A stretch of DNA of 13,691 bases from JBEKVE01 sp049514335 (GTDB lineage: Bacteria; Actinomycetota; Acidimicrobiia; Acidimicrobiales; UBA8190), in contig JBEKVE010000082.1 of the NCBI GenBank assembly GCA_049514335.1, forward strand, positions 1 through 13,691. The letters are read 5' to 3'. The translations under genes and the position numbers were made by a program. The notes under the pieces were generated by a model that saw only the letters and a program-made list of their open reading frames with translations, had not been told where the DNA came from and did no database searches. This document shows, piece by piece, positions 7,310 to 13,672 of the stretch; within the stretch, counting starts at the first letter, position 1, and each line of letters starts with the position of its first letter.

Positions 7310-7621
7310 GTGGCGAAGGCGGGGTGCGAGCTGTGCCAGGCGGCGCGGCTCACCACCTGGTACCACGAGGACGACGTGTGCTGGGTGGCGGACTGCGAGA
7401 TCTGCGCCGTGCCCATGGTCGTGTGGCGGGTGCACGCCACCGATCCTCCGCCTGACGCCCGCCAGCACATGTTCGACGAGCTCGGTCGCGTCGCCGACAC
7501 CGTCCTCGGCGCCGGCACCTGGTCCGTCGACGCGGTCATGCGCCAGATCCCCGACCACTTCCACGCCCATGCCCGGGACCCGGGCTGGTGGATGCGCCGT
7601 TTCGGCGCCGGCCCCCGGTAG
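7310..7621 (+). CDS. Small Cys-rich HIT-like protein
   Basis: The 103-residue product starts at GTG 7310, five bases after the kinase stop, so it is probably translated from the same mRNA. It has two Cys groups near the N terminus: C6-x2-C9, and C24-x4-C29-x2-C32. The phrase YHEDDVCW resembles the strand of HIT proteins that reads YEDDDVLAF. Near the C terminus H83, H85 and H87 form PDHFHAHAR, which fits the histidine-triad pattern H-x-H-x-H. HIT proteins are nucleotide hydrolases or transferases acting on adenosine phosphoramidates and dinucleotides. The match is my motif reading; the protein is shorter than usual HIT proteins (about 110-150) and lacks an obvious nucleotide-binding Asn/Gly segment before the triad. 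A zinc-binding protein of another family is the alternative. Confidence 0.75.
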   Translation: MAKAGCELCQAARLTTWYHEDDVCWVADCEICAVPMVVWRVHATDPPPDARQHMFDELGRVADTVLGAGTWSVDAVMRQIPDHFHAHARDPGWWMRRFGAGPR

Positions 7622-7646
7622 CCGGCGTACCGGCAGGCGGGCTCCG

Positions 7647-8333
7647 GTGCCGTTCGTCGACCGTCGTGACGCGGGCCGACGGCTGGGCCTCCTCGTCCGC
7701 GACGCTCTCGTCCGCGACGCGCGCGCTCGCCAGGCGGTCGGTGCAGACGCCGCCCCGTCGCGCGCCGTGGTGGTGGGCATGGCCCGTGGTGGTGTGCCCG
7801 TCGCCTTCGAGGTGGCCGAAGCCCTCGGCGCGCCCCTCGACGTCGTGGTGGTGCGCAAGCTGGGTCATCCGTTGCAGCCCGAGCTCGGCGTGGGCGCCAT
7901 CGGCGAGGACGGTGTCTGTCTGGTGAACGAGACGTTGGTGGCCGAGCTCAACGTGACGCCCGCCATGATCGACGCCGTCGCCGCCCGGGAGCGCAGCGAG
8001 CTCGAGCGTCGTCTGCACGCGTACCGCGGGGGACGACCCCCGGTCGACGTGGGAGGCCGGACGGCGGTGGTGGTCGACGACGGCATCGCCACCGGGTTCA
8101 CGGCCCGCGCCGCCGTGGCGGTCATGCGCCACCGGGACGCGGCGCGCGTCGTGCTCGGCGTCCCGGTCGGGCCCCCGGGTGCGGTGGCTGCACTGGGCGA
8201 AGTCGCCGACGAGGTCGTATGCGTCGAGATCACCGAGCGCTTCTTCGGGATCAGCCAGTGGTACAGCGACTTCCGGCAGGTGGGGGACGACGAGGTGGCG
8301 AGCCTGCTGGCGCTGGCGCGGGGCGTTCGGTGA
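7647..8333 (+). CDS. Predicted phosphoribosyltransferase (COG1926 type)
   Basis: The 228-residue product is a type I phosphoribosyltransferase-fold protein of the COG1926 type, which lacks a well-defined substrate. Visible family marks are the start PFVDRRDAGRRLG, the GMARGGVPVA strand, VVVRKLGHPLQPELGVGAIG, and the PRPP-binding loop VVVDDGIATG with D144 and D145. The end, FFGISQWYSDFRQVGDDEV, is also typical. GTG 7647 fits the family N terminus and has AGGCGG six bases before it. The frame is open further upstream, to ATG 7569, but only through the coding region of the previous gene. It lies 25 bases after the HIT-like gene and its stop overlaps the start of the methyltransferase (GTGA). The reaction, if any, is unknown; such proteins may act on nucleotides or serve as regulators. 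Confidence 0.9.
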   Translation: MPFVDRRDAGRRLGLLVRDALVRDARARQAVGADAAPSRAVVVGMARGGVPVAFEVAEALGAPLDVVVVRKLGHPLQPELGVGAIGEDGVCLVNETLVAELNVTPAMIDAVAARERSELERRLHAYRGGRPPVDVGGRTAVVVDDGIATGFTARAAVAVMRHRDAARVVLGVPVGPPGAVAALGEVADEVVCVEITERFFGISQWYSDFRQVGDDEVASLLALARGVR

Positions 8334-9397
8334 TCAAGTACCTCGGCTCGAAGCGCCGGCTCGTCCCCGTCCTGGGTGACATCGCCCGACAGGCAGAGGC
8401 CCGCACCGCCCTCGACCTGTTCACCGGCACCACCCGCGTCGCCCAACGGTTCAAGGAGGGGGGCGCGCTGGTGACGGCGGTGGACAGCACGCGCTGTGCC
8501 GCCGTGCTGGCGCGGTGCTACGTGGCCACCGACAGCGACACCGTGGACCGTGCTGCGCTCGACAGGGCCGTGGCCGAGCTCAACGCCGTTCCGGGCCGAC
8601 CGGGTTACGTCACCGAGACGTTCTGCCACCAGTCGCGGTTCTTCCAGCCCGCCAACGGAGCGCGCATCGACGCCGTTCGCCACGTCATCGAGCGCGACCA
8701 CGGCGGGAGTCCGCTCGAGCCGGTGCTGCTCACCAGCCTGCTCGAGGCGGCGGACCGTGTGGACTCGACCACCGGGGTCCAGATGGCCTATGTGAAGCGC
8801 TGGTCGGACCGCTCGTTCCGTCCCCTCGAGCTGCGCGTGCCGCAGCTGCTGCCGGGTCCGGGCCACGCCGTGCAGGGCGACGCCCTCGCCGTCGCCGGCG
8901 AGATCGGCGAGTTCGACCTCGCCTATCTCGACCCTCCGTACAACCAGCATCGCTACGAGGCCAACTACCACATCTGGGAGACGCTCGTCGCCTGGGACGC
9001 GCCACCGTTCTACGGCGTGGCGTGCAAGCGCACCGACGTGCGCGACGGGCCGCGCAGCGCGTTCAACTCCCGCCGCACGATGCCCGAGGCCCTGGCCACG
9101 GTGGTGGGCGCGGTGCGGGCCCGGCTGGTGGTGCTGTCGTACAACGACGAGTCGTGGATGACCCTCGACGAGCTGATCGAGATGTGCGAGGTGCGCGGCC
9201 ACGTGGAGGTGCTCGCCTTCACCTCGGCCCGCTACGTGGGCGCCAGGATCGGCATCCACAATCCGGACGGGAAGCGGGTGGGCTCGGTGGGGCGGCTCGA
9301 GAACCTCGAGTACGTCCTCGTGGCCGGGGAACGTGACGAGGTCCGGCGCGTGGTCGCCCCGTGGCGGGACTCGGCGGTGGTGGACCGGGCCAGTTGA
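8330..9397 (+). CDS. Adenine-specific DNA methyltransferase (D12 class)
   Basis: The 355-residue product should transfer a methyl group from S-adenosylmethionine to N6 of adenine in a specific DNA sequence. It has the D12-class order of motifs: KYLGSKRRL at residues 3-11 (motif X), the AdoMet-binding LDLFTGTTRVAQRF with F31-T-G, and the catalytic DPPY at 201-204, followed by NQHRYEANYHIWETL, a stretch typical of this subgroup. The rest is a target-recognition and helical region I cannot assign to a sequence. GTG 8330 overlaps the stop of the phosphoribosyltransferase by four bases (GTGA), implying translational coupling. No restriction endonuclease or specificity gene is visible on either side, so it looks like an orphan enzyme. 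The AdoMet motif departs from the usual FxGxG (the last Gly is Thr), so activity is likely but unproven. Confidence 0.92.
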   Translation: MIKYLGSKRRLVPVLGDIARQAEARTALDLFTGTTRVAQRFKEGGALVTAVDSTRCAAVLARCYVATDSDTVDRAALDRAVAELNAVPGRPGYVTETFCHQSRFFQPANGARIDAVRHVIERDHGGSPLEPVLLTSLLEAADRVDSTTGVQMAYVKRWSDRSFRPLELRVPQLLPGPGHAVQGDALAVAGEIGEFDLAYLDPPYNQHRYEANYHIWETLVAWDAPPFYGVACKRTDVRDGPRSAFNSRRTMPEALATVVGAVRARLVVLSYNDESWMTLDELIEMCEVRGHVEVLAFTSARYVGARIGIHNPDGKRVGSVGRLENLEYVLVAGERDEVRRVVAPWRDSAVVDRAS

Positions 9398-9415
9398 GCG
9401 CGCCTCGCGGCCCGG
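9385..9415 (+). terminator. Possible hairpin at the end of the kinase-methylase cluster
   Basis: CCGGGCC (9385-9391) pairs perfectly with GGCCCGG (9409-9415) across a 17-base loop. The left arm lies in the last codons of the methyltransferase. There is no T-run and the loop is long, so this is only a weak terminator candidate. Confidence 0.3.
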
Positions 9416-9430
9416 ACGCCACGAGCTTGC

Positions 9431-9460
9431 TTGACCCCCTACCGCCACCCTGTCAACGTT
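9431..9460 (+). promoter_or_regulatory. Promoter or operator candidate before the SDR gene
   Basis: TTGACC (9431-9436) is a good -35, and 17 bases later CAACGT (9454-9459) fits TANNNT except for the first base. The same stretch holds the inverted pair TTGAC (9431-9435) and GTCAA (9452-9456), 21 bp centre to centre, which could be a dimer-binding site over the promoter. Confidence 0.4.
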
Positions 9461-9559
9461 GGCGTCGCCCGGAACCCCGAGCGCAGGCGTCACGCGCGAC
9501 GGGCACGGGGGGGACCAGGGAGGGAATCCCGCCGGTCCGGGCAGAAGGGGAGGCCAGAC

Positions 9560-10465
9560 ATGGGTGCGCTCGAGGGGAGGGTGGCGATCATCACGGGGGC
9601 CGGTCGCGGCATCGGCCGCGAACACGCCCTGTTGTTCGCGGCCGAGGGCGCCAAGGTCGTCGTGAACGACCTCGGGGGGGCGGTGGACGGCTCGGGGGAT
9701 GACCGGACCTCGGCCGAGCAGGTCGTCGACGAGATCCGGGCCATGGGCGCCGAGGCGGTCGCCAGCGCCGACGACGTGGCGTCGAACGACGGGGCCCGCC
9801 AGCTGGTGGCGGCGGCGGTGGAGACCTTCGGTGACCTGCACATCCTGGTCAACAACGCCGGGATCCTGCGCGACCGGATGCTCGTCAACATGTCCGAGGA
9901 GGATTGGGACTCGGTCATCCATGTCCACCTGAAGGGCCACTTCCTCCCCACGCGCTGGGCAGCCGCATACTGGCGCGAGCGGGTCAAGGACGGACGTGAG
10001 GTGCGCGCCTCGGTGGTCAACACCTCCTCCACATCCGGCCTGCTCGGCAACCCTGGCCAGACCAATTACGGGGCCGCCAAGGCCGGCGTGGCCGCCTTCA
10101 CCGTGATCGCCGCCCGGGAGCTGTCGCGTTACGGGGTACGGGTGAACGCCATTGCTCCGGCGGCGCGCACGCGTCTGACAGAGCAGACACCGGGGCTCGG
10201 TGACATCGTGCGCGCCCCCAACGACCCCGGGACCTTCGATGTGTGGCACCCGGCCAACATCTCCCCGGTCGTGGCCTACCTCGCCACCGAAGGGTGCCCG
10301 CTCACCGGCCGCGTGCTGTTCGTGCAGGGTGGCCAGATCCGGGTGTTCCAGCCGTGGACGATGACCGACACCCTGGAGCGCAACGACCGTTGGACCGTCG
10401 AGGAGCTCGCCAAGGAGCTGCCGGCACTGTTCGACCGCCACGACACAACCGATCATCGGCGGTAG
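9560..10465 (+). CDS. Short-chain dehydrogenase, MFE-2 (R)-3-hydroxyacyl-CoA dehydrogenase type
   Basis: The 301-residue product is a classical SDR oxidoreductase using NAD(P). It has the Rossmann motif TGAGRGIG, VNNAG, and the catalytic S157, Y170 and K174 (NTSSTSG, then YGAAK). Several phrases match the SDR domain of peroxisomal multifunctional enzyme 2 (HSD17B4): VNDLGG after the Rossmann loop, VHLKGHF (His where most SDRs have Asn), and the GLLGNPGQTNYGAAKAG stretch. That family oxidises (R)-3-hydroxyacyl-CoA in beta-oxidation. It is longer than a minimal SDR (about 250) because of the C-terminal end after FVQGGQIRVFQPW. The start is ATG 9560, with AAGGGGAGG at 9545-9553 six bases before it, the strongest Shine-Dalgarno site in the window. 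The exact substrate is inferred from family; other acyl or steroid substrates are possible. Confidence 0.92.
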   Translation: MGALEGRVAIITGAGRGIGREHALLFAAEGAKVVVNDLGGAVDGSGDDRTSAEQVVDEIRAMGAEAVASADDVASNDGARQLVAAAVETFGDLHILVNNAGILRDRMLVNMSEEDWDSVIHVHLKGHFLPTRWAAAYWRERVKDGREVRASVVNTSSTSGLLGNPGQTNYGAAKAGVAAFTVIAARELSRYGVRVNAIAPAARTRLTEQTPGLGDIVRAPNDPGTFDVWHPANISPVVAYLATEGCPLTGRVLFVQGGQIRVFQPWTMTDTLERNDRWTVEELAKELPALFDRHDTTDHRR

Positions 10466-10553
10466 CGCCGGCTCCGCCTGAGGCACTGCCCGCCGGGCTG
10501 CAACCGTCGGCCCGCCCTGGTGCCGGCCCGGCGGCTGCCCCCGGGCCCGGCGG

Positions 10554-10569
10554 TAACCTGGCGGCGCGG
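10554..10569 (+). promoter_or_regulatory. Leaderless-like -10 box of the MFS gene
   Basis: TAACCT at 10554-10559 fits TANNNT and ends nine bases before GTG 10569. The intervening bases are GC-only and contain no convincing Shine-Dalgarno sequence. No -35 is evident. Confidence 0.45.
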
Positions 10570-12269
10570 TGAGCCCACCCGCCCCATCGTCGGTCCGAGG
10601 GCGCGTCGCGTCCGCGCTCCAGGCGCGCCTGGAGCGCATCGGTGCTCGGGCGCGGTCGAGCCCTCGCTACCGCTGGTGGGTGCTGTGGGTGTCGCTGTCG
10701 GGCCTGCTCGCCACCAACCTGCTGTTCACCGTGTTCGTGGTGGCGCTCCCCGAGATCGCCAGGGGCCTGCACACGAGCCTGTCCGCCACCACCTGGGTGG
10801 TGACGGGGCCCATGCTCGCCTTCGGTGTGGCGGCGCCCCTGGTGGGCAAGGCCGGGGACCTGTTCGGGCACCGGCGGCTGTTCCTGCTGGGCATTGCGGC
10901 CGAGATGACCGCCGCCATGACCTCGGCACTCGCTCCCAACATCGGGATCCTCATCGCCGCACGGATCCTGGCCGGACTGGTGGGCGCATCCATCGGGGCG
11001 GCCTCGATGGCACTCGTGATGTCGGTCTTCGACAAGCACGACCGCGTGAAGGCCCTGGGGTTCTGGTCCCTCGTCGGGGCGGGTGGCCCCGTCATCGGCG
11101 TGGCCGTGGGCGGGCCCGTTATCCAGCTGTTCGGCTGGCGCGCGATGTTCTTCCTCCAGGTCCCCCTGCTGGCGATTTCTGCGCTCCTGGCCATCGCCGT
11201 CCTCCCCGAGCGCGCCGCCGGGCGCAGGACGCTCGTGTGGGGCGAGCTCGATCTGGACTGGGCCGGGGCGTTCGCCATCGCCGTGTGTGTCGCCTCGTTC
11301 CTCCTGGCTCTGACGTTCCTGCCCGGACGCGGCCCGACGGACCCGTTGATCGCGGGCCTCTTCGCCCTGTCAGTGGCGGCTGGCGGCGCATTCTGGGCGG
11401 CGGAGCGCCGCGCCGCCGAGCCCATCCTCGCCTTGCGGCACTTGCGCAAGCGCAACGTCGTCTTCCCCCTCGCCGCCCAGGCCTTCTCCAACTTCGGGTA
11501 TCTGGGCGCGTTCTTCCTGACCCCGCTTCTCCTCGAAGAGGCGTTCGGCTACGCGCACGACCAGTCCGCCGTCGGCTTCTTGTCGTTGCCCCGCCCCATC
11601 GTGTTCTCGGCCCTGGCACCGTTCGCCGGATACCTGGCAGTGCGCATCGGGGAGCGGACCTCGGCGGTCATCGGCACGTCGGCGGTGGTCCTGTCGATGG
11701 TGGTCTTCGCGCTGGCCGGGCACAGCGGGGGCCTCGCGCTCGTCGAGGTTGCTCTCGTGCTGTCGGGGATCGGACTGGGCGTCGCCTCCCCCTCCCTGTC
11801 GGCCACCATCGCCAACGAGTTCGCTCCCGAGGAGCTCGGCACGGCGGCTGCGTCGCAGCAGCTCATGAACCAGGTGGGAACGGTGGCGGGCATCCAGGTG
11901 ATGGAAACCGTGCAGCAGGCGGCCGTGCGCGCCCATACGTCGGTACTCGCCTCCTTCCACCGCGCCTACCTGGTGGGTGGAGCCGTGGCGCTGCTCGGTG
12001 TGGTGGCCGCCATCATGTCGCGCTCCACCATCCGTGCGGTCGAGTCGGTGAGCGAGTACCCGCCGCCGGCAGGTGGCAGCGACGCGCCGACCGTGTCACA
12101 GCCAGCGGCGGCACAGCCAGCGGCGGCACGGCCGGCCGTGTCACAGCCAGCGGCGGCACAGCCAGAGGCGGCACGGCCGGCGGTTGCGCAGCCGGCGGTA
12201 GCGCAGCCGGCGGTAGCGCAGAACACAGCGGCGACCACCGGCGTCGTGCTCCCCACCGACGTCGCCTGA
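10569..12269 (+). CDS. MFS drug/metabolite exporter, DHA2 (14-helix) family
   Basis: The 566-residue product is a polytopic inner-membrane protein, probably a proton-driven exporter. I count about 14 hydrophobic segments, the first at about residues 37-60 (WWVLWVSLSGLLATNLLF). MFS motif A is GKAGDLFGHRRLF between helices 2 and 3. Motif C, marking antiporters, is GAGGPVIGVAVGG in helix 5. WRAMFFLQVPLLAI at helix 6 is typical of the EmrB/QacA (DHA2) group. The substrate cannot be read from sequence. The last 60 residues after helix 14 are a Pro/Ala/Gln tail built from pentapeptides such as QPAAA and RPAVA, unusual for this family and predicted to lie in the cytoplasm. GTG 10569 is chosen because the hydrophilic N terminus follows and a TAACCT box lies just upstream. 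It ends head-on against the SCP2 gene, 35 bases apart. Confidence 0.92.
   Translation: MSPPAPSSVRGRVASALQARLERIGARARSSPRYRWWVLWVSLSGLLATNLLFTVFVVALPEIARGLHTSLSATTWVVTGPMLAFGVAAPLVGKAGDLFGHRRLFLLGIAAEMTAAMTSALAPNIGILIAARILAGLVGASIGAASMALVMSVFDKHDRVKALGFWSLVGAGGPVIGVAVGGPVIQLFGWRAMFFLQVPLLAISALLAIAVLPERAAGRRTLVWGELDLDWAGAFAIAVCVASFLLALTFLPGRGPTDPLIAGLFALSVAAGGAFWAAERRAAEPILALRHLRKRNVVFPLAAQAFSNFGYLGAFFLTPLLLEEAFGYAHDQSAVGFLSLPRPIVFSALAPFAGYLAVRIGERTSAVIGTSAVVLSMVVFALAGHSGGLALVEVALVLSGIGLGVASPSLSATIANEFAPEELGTAAASQQLMNQVGTVAGIQVMETVQQAAVRAHTSVLASFHRAYLVGGAVALLGVVAAIMSRSTIRAVESVSEYPPPAGGSDAPTVSQPAAAQPAAARPAVSQPAAAQPEAARPAVAQPAVAQPAVAQNTAATTGVVLPTDVA
12099..12218 (+). repeat. 15-bp in-frame tandem repeat in the MFS C-terminal tail
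   Basis: Eight consecutive 15-base units run from 12099 to 12218. Units 1, 2 and 4 are identical (CAGCCAGCGGCGGCA), and units 7 and 8 are identical (CAGCCGGCGGTAGCG). They encode QPAAA, QPAAA, RPAVS, QPAAA, QPEAA, RPAVA, QPAVA and QPAVA. A diverged ninth copy (APTVS) precedes them. Units 3 and 6 are the RPAV- type, so a larger unit of about 45 bp may have been copied. Confidence 0.9.
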
Positions 12270-12304
12270 CGCAGCGCGCCGGACAGGCAGGCGCCCCCGT
12301 GCGA

Positions 12305-12712
12305 TCAGGCGGTGATGTCGCGCAGGCGCTGCGCCACGGCCTGGGCGTTGGTGTCTGGAGGAGCGCCTTGCAGCATCATCAGCTTGGCCATGTCCCCCTC
12401 CACCCGGACCCTTCCCTGCATGAAGGCCTGCATGCCGACCTGGGGGTTGCCCTCCACCAGGATCGCCTTGGCCGTGGCGTAGTCGAGCGTCACCTTGAGA
12501 TCGACCGGGTCGATGTGCCCGGTCTCGAGCTTGAGCTGGCCCTCGGAGGTGTCCATGTGGGCGTCGATGGCGCCGGGGCCGAAGGGCACGTCGGTGATGA
12601 CCAGGTTCATCCGCATCTGGTGCGGCACGGTGGCGGCGGATCCGGCGTATTCCTCGCGGATCCGGCGGGCCTCGTCCACCCACTCGTCACTGAGGAAAGG
12701 GTACTGGTCCAT
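12305..12712 (-). CDS. SCP2 sterol-carrier domain protein
   Basis: The 135-residue product is a single SCP2-like domain, a small soluble fold with a hydrophobic tunnel for acyl-CoA, fatty acids or sterols. Supporting features are the length, the start FLSDEWVDEARRIREEY, the strand run ending LKLETGHIDPVDLKVTLDY, and the typical AKAILVEGNPQVGMQAFMQG segment followed by KVxGD-like RVEGDMAKLM. It has no signal peptide or membrane helix. ATG 12712 is preceded by AAGGAG (12728-12723 on this strand) ten bases upstream, a usable but long spacing. It is transcribed away from the hydrolase gene and towards the MFS gene. Whether it binds or delivers a lipid for the nearby SDR is inference. Confidence 0.9.
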   Translation of the reverse strand: MDQYPFLSDEWVDEARRIREEYAGSAATVPHQMRMNLVITDVPFGPGAIDAHMDTSEGQLKLETGHIDPVDLKVTLDYATAKAILVEGNPQVGMQAFMQGRVRVEGDMAKLMMLQGAPPDTNAQAVAQRLRDITA

Positions 12713-12766
12713 CGTCGCTGCGCTCCTTGCTGGTCACGCTGATACTGGTCGTCCTGCATGCTGGTC
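12702..12766. repeat. Four copies of TRCTGGTC across the SCP2 start region
   Basis: TRCTGGTC (GACCAGYA on the minus strand) occurs at 12702-12709, 12728-12735, 12743-12750 and 12759-12766, all in the same direction. Starts are 26, 15 and 16 bases apart. They cover the first codons, the ribosome-binding site and the leader of the SCP2 gene. They could be iterated regulator half-sites or a decayed tandem repeat. Confidence 0.6.
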
Positions 12767-12855
12767 GAACTGCGGCCGCCGCTCCGCGCATAGGTCCCTT
12801 GGATGCGGCGGGCCTCCACCCTATCCGCAGCACCGGCCGGCGCCGTGGCGTCGCC

Positions 12856-12869
12856 TAGCATGCGCGACG
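12856..12869 (+). promoter_or_regulatory. Leaderless-type -10 box of the hydrolase gene
   Basis: TAGCAT (12856-12861) fits TANNNT and lies exactly seven bases before GTG 12869, the same geometry as for mnmA and ligA. The box overlaps an in-frame ATG at 12860, which argues that the GTG is the true start if this promoter is used. Confidence 0.5.
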
Positions 12870-13672
12870 TGCCCGCCCCTGTCATCCCCGGTGCCGAGCC
12901 CTTCCACAGCGACGGCGGTCCCGCCGGCGTCCTGGTGCTCCACGGCTTCACCGGCAACCCGCAGTCGATGCGCGGCCTGGCCGAGGCTCTGGCCGACCAG
13001 GGCTACACCGTCGATCTTCCCCTGCTCCCCGGCCATGGGACCGCCGTGGAGGACATGGTCGCCACCCGATGGTCCGACTACCTGCGAAAAGCCGAGGACT
13101 CCTACCGTGACCTCGCCGACCGGTGCGACCGGGTGGCCCTCGTCGCGCTGTCCATGGGGGGCACGCTGGCGTGCCGGCTGGCGGAGCTCCACAGCGAGAT
13201 CGCCGGCATGGTCCTCGTGAACCCGTTCGTCGACCCTCCGGCGGAGAGTTTCCGCGAGGTCATGCGCGGCGTGCTCGAGTCCGGAACCGAGCTCGCCCCC
13301 GCCGTGGGGTCCGACATCGCCAAGGAGGGCTCGGTGGAGCTCGCCTACTCGAGCACCCCCGTGGCCGCCGCCCTCAGCCTTTTCGAGGGCATCGACGAGG
13401 TGGCGGCGGACCTCGGTCGCATCGCCTGTCCGGTCCTGCTCATGTCGAGCCGCCAGGACCACGTCGTGCCGTCTTCGTCCGGTGACGTCCTCGTGGCAGG
13501 GGTGTCGGGTCCGGTGGAGAGGGTGTGGCTCGAGCAGAGCTACCACGTGGCTCCCCTCGACCACGACGCCGACCTCGTGGTGGCGAGGACCGTCGGCTTC
13601 GTGCACGACGTGCTGGCCGAGGCGGGAGCGGCCCGAGAGGCCCACGGATCGGCGGCGGGGACGGCGGGGTGA
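12869..13672 (+). CDS. Alpha/beta hydrolase, carboxylesterase/lipase type
   Basis: The 267-residue product is a single-domain alpha/beta hydrolase resembling COG1647 carboxylesterases such as Est30 (about 247 residues), which act on short or medium esters and monoacylglycerols. It has the oxyanion segment LHGFTGNP and the cap-less LPGHG turn. The likely triad is S95 in ALSMGG, D197 in SSRQDHVVP and H226 in QSYHVAPLD. The nucleophile elbow has Ala where the consensus GxSxG has its first Gly. No signal peptide is present, so it should be cytoplasmic. The start is GTG 12869 (preferred from the promoter spacing) or ATG 12860; the frame is open to 12803 but that stretch lacks family similarity. 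Its stop overlaps an ATG, so another gene is probably co-transcribed. The substrate cannot be told. Confidence 0.9.
   Translation: MPAPVIPGAEPFHSDGGPAGVLVLHGFTGNPQSMRGLAEALADQGYTVDLPLLPGHGTAVEDMVATRWSDYLRKAEDSYRDLADRCDRVALVALSMGGTLACRLAELHSEIAGMVLVNPFVDPPAESFREVMRGVLESGTELAPAVGSDIAKEGSVELAYSSTPVAAALSLFEGIDEVAADLGRIACPVLLMSSRQDHVVPSSSGDVLVAGVSGPVERVWLEQSYHVAPLDHDADLVVARTVGFVHDVLAEAGAAREAHGSAAGTAG

Noticed and set aside
5370..9397. Phage-defence island (kinase plus DNA methylase)
   Set aside because: The kinase is a standard PASTA envelope sensor and no nuclease, helicase or other defence gene accompanies the methylase. There is no positive evidence for defence.
7865..10639. Very long minus-strand open frame (over 900 residues)
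   Set aside because: It runs antisense to three recognisable genes and is His/Arg/Gly-rich with no domain; this is typical of high-GC codon bias.
12803..12868. N-terminal extension of the hydrolase from ATG 12803
   Set aside because: The added residues are Ala/Ser-rich, do not match the family, and contain the likely promoter box.
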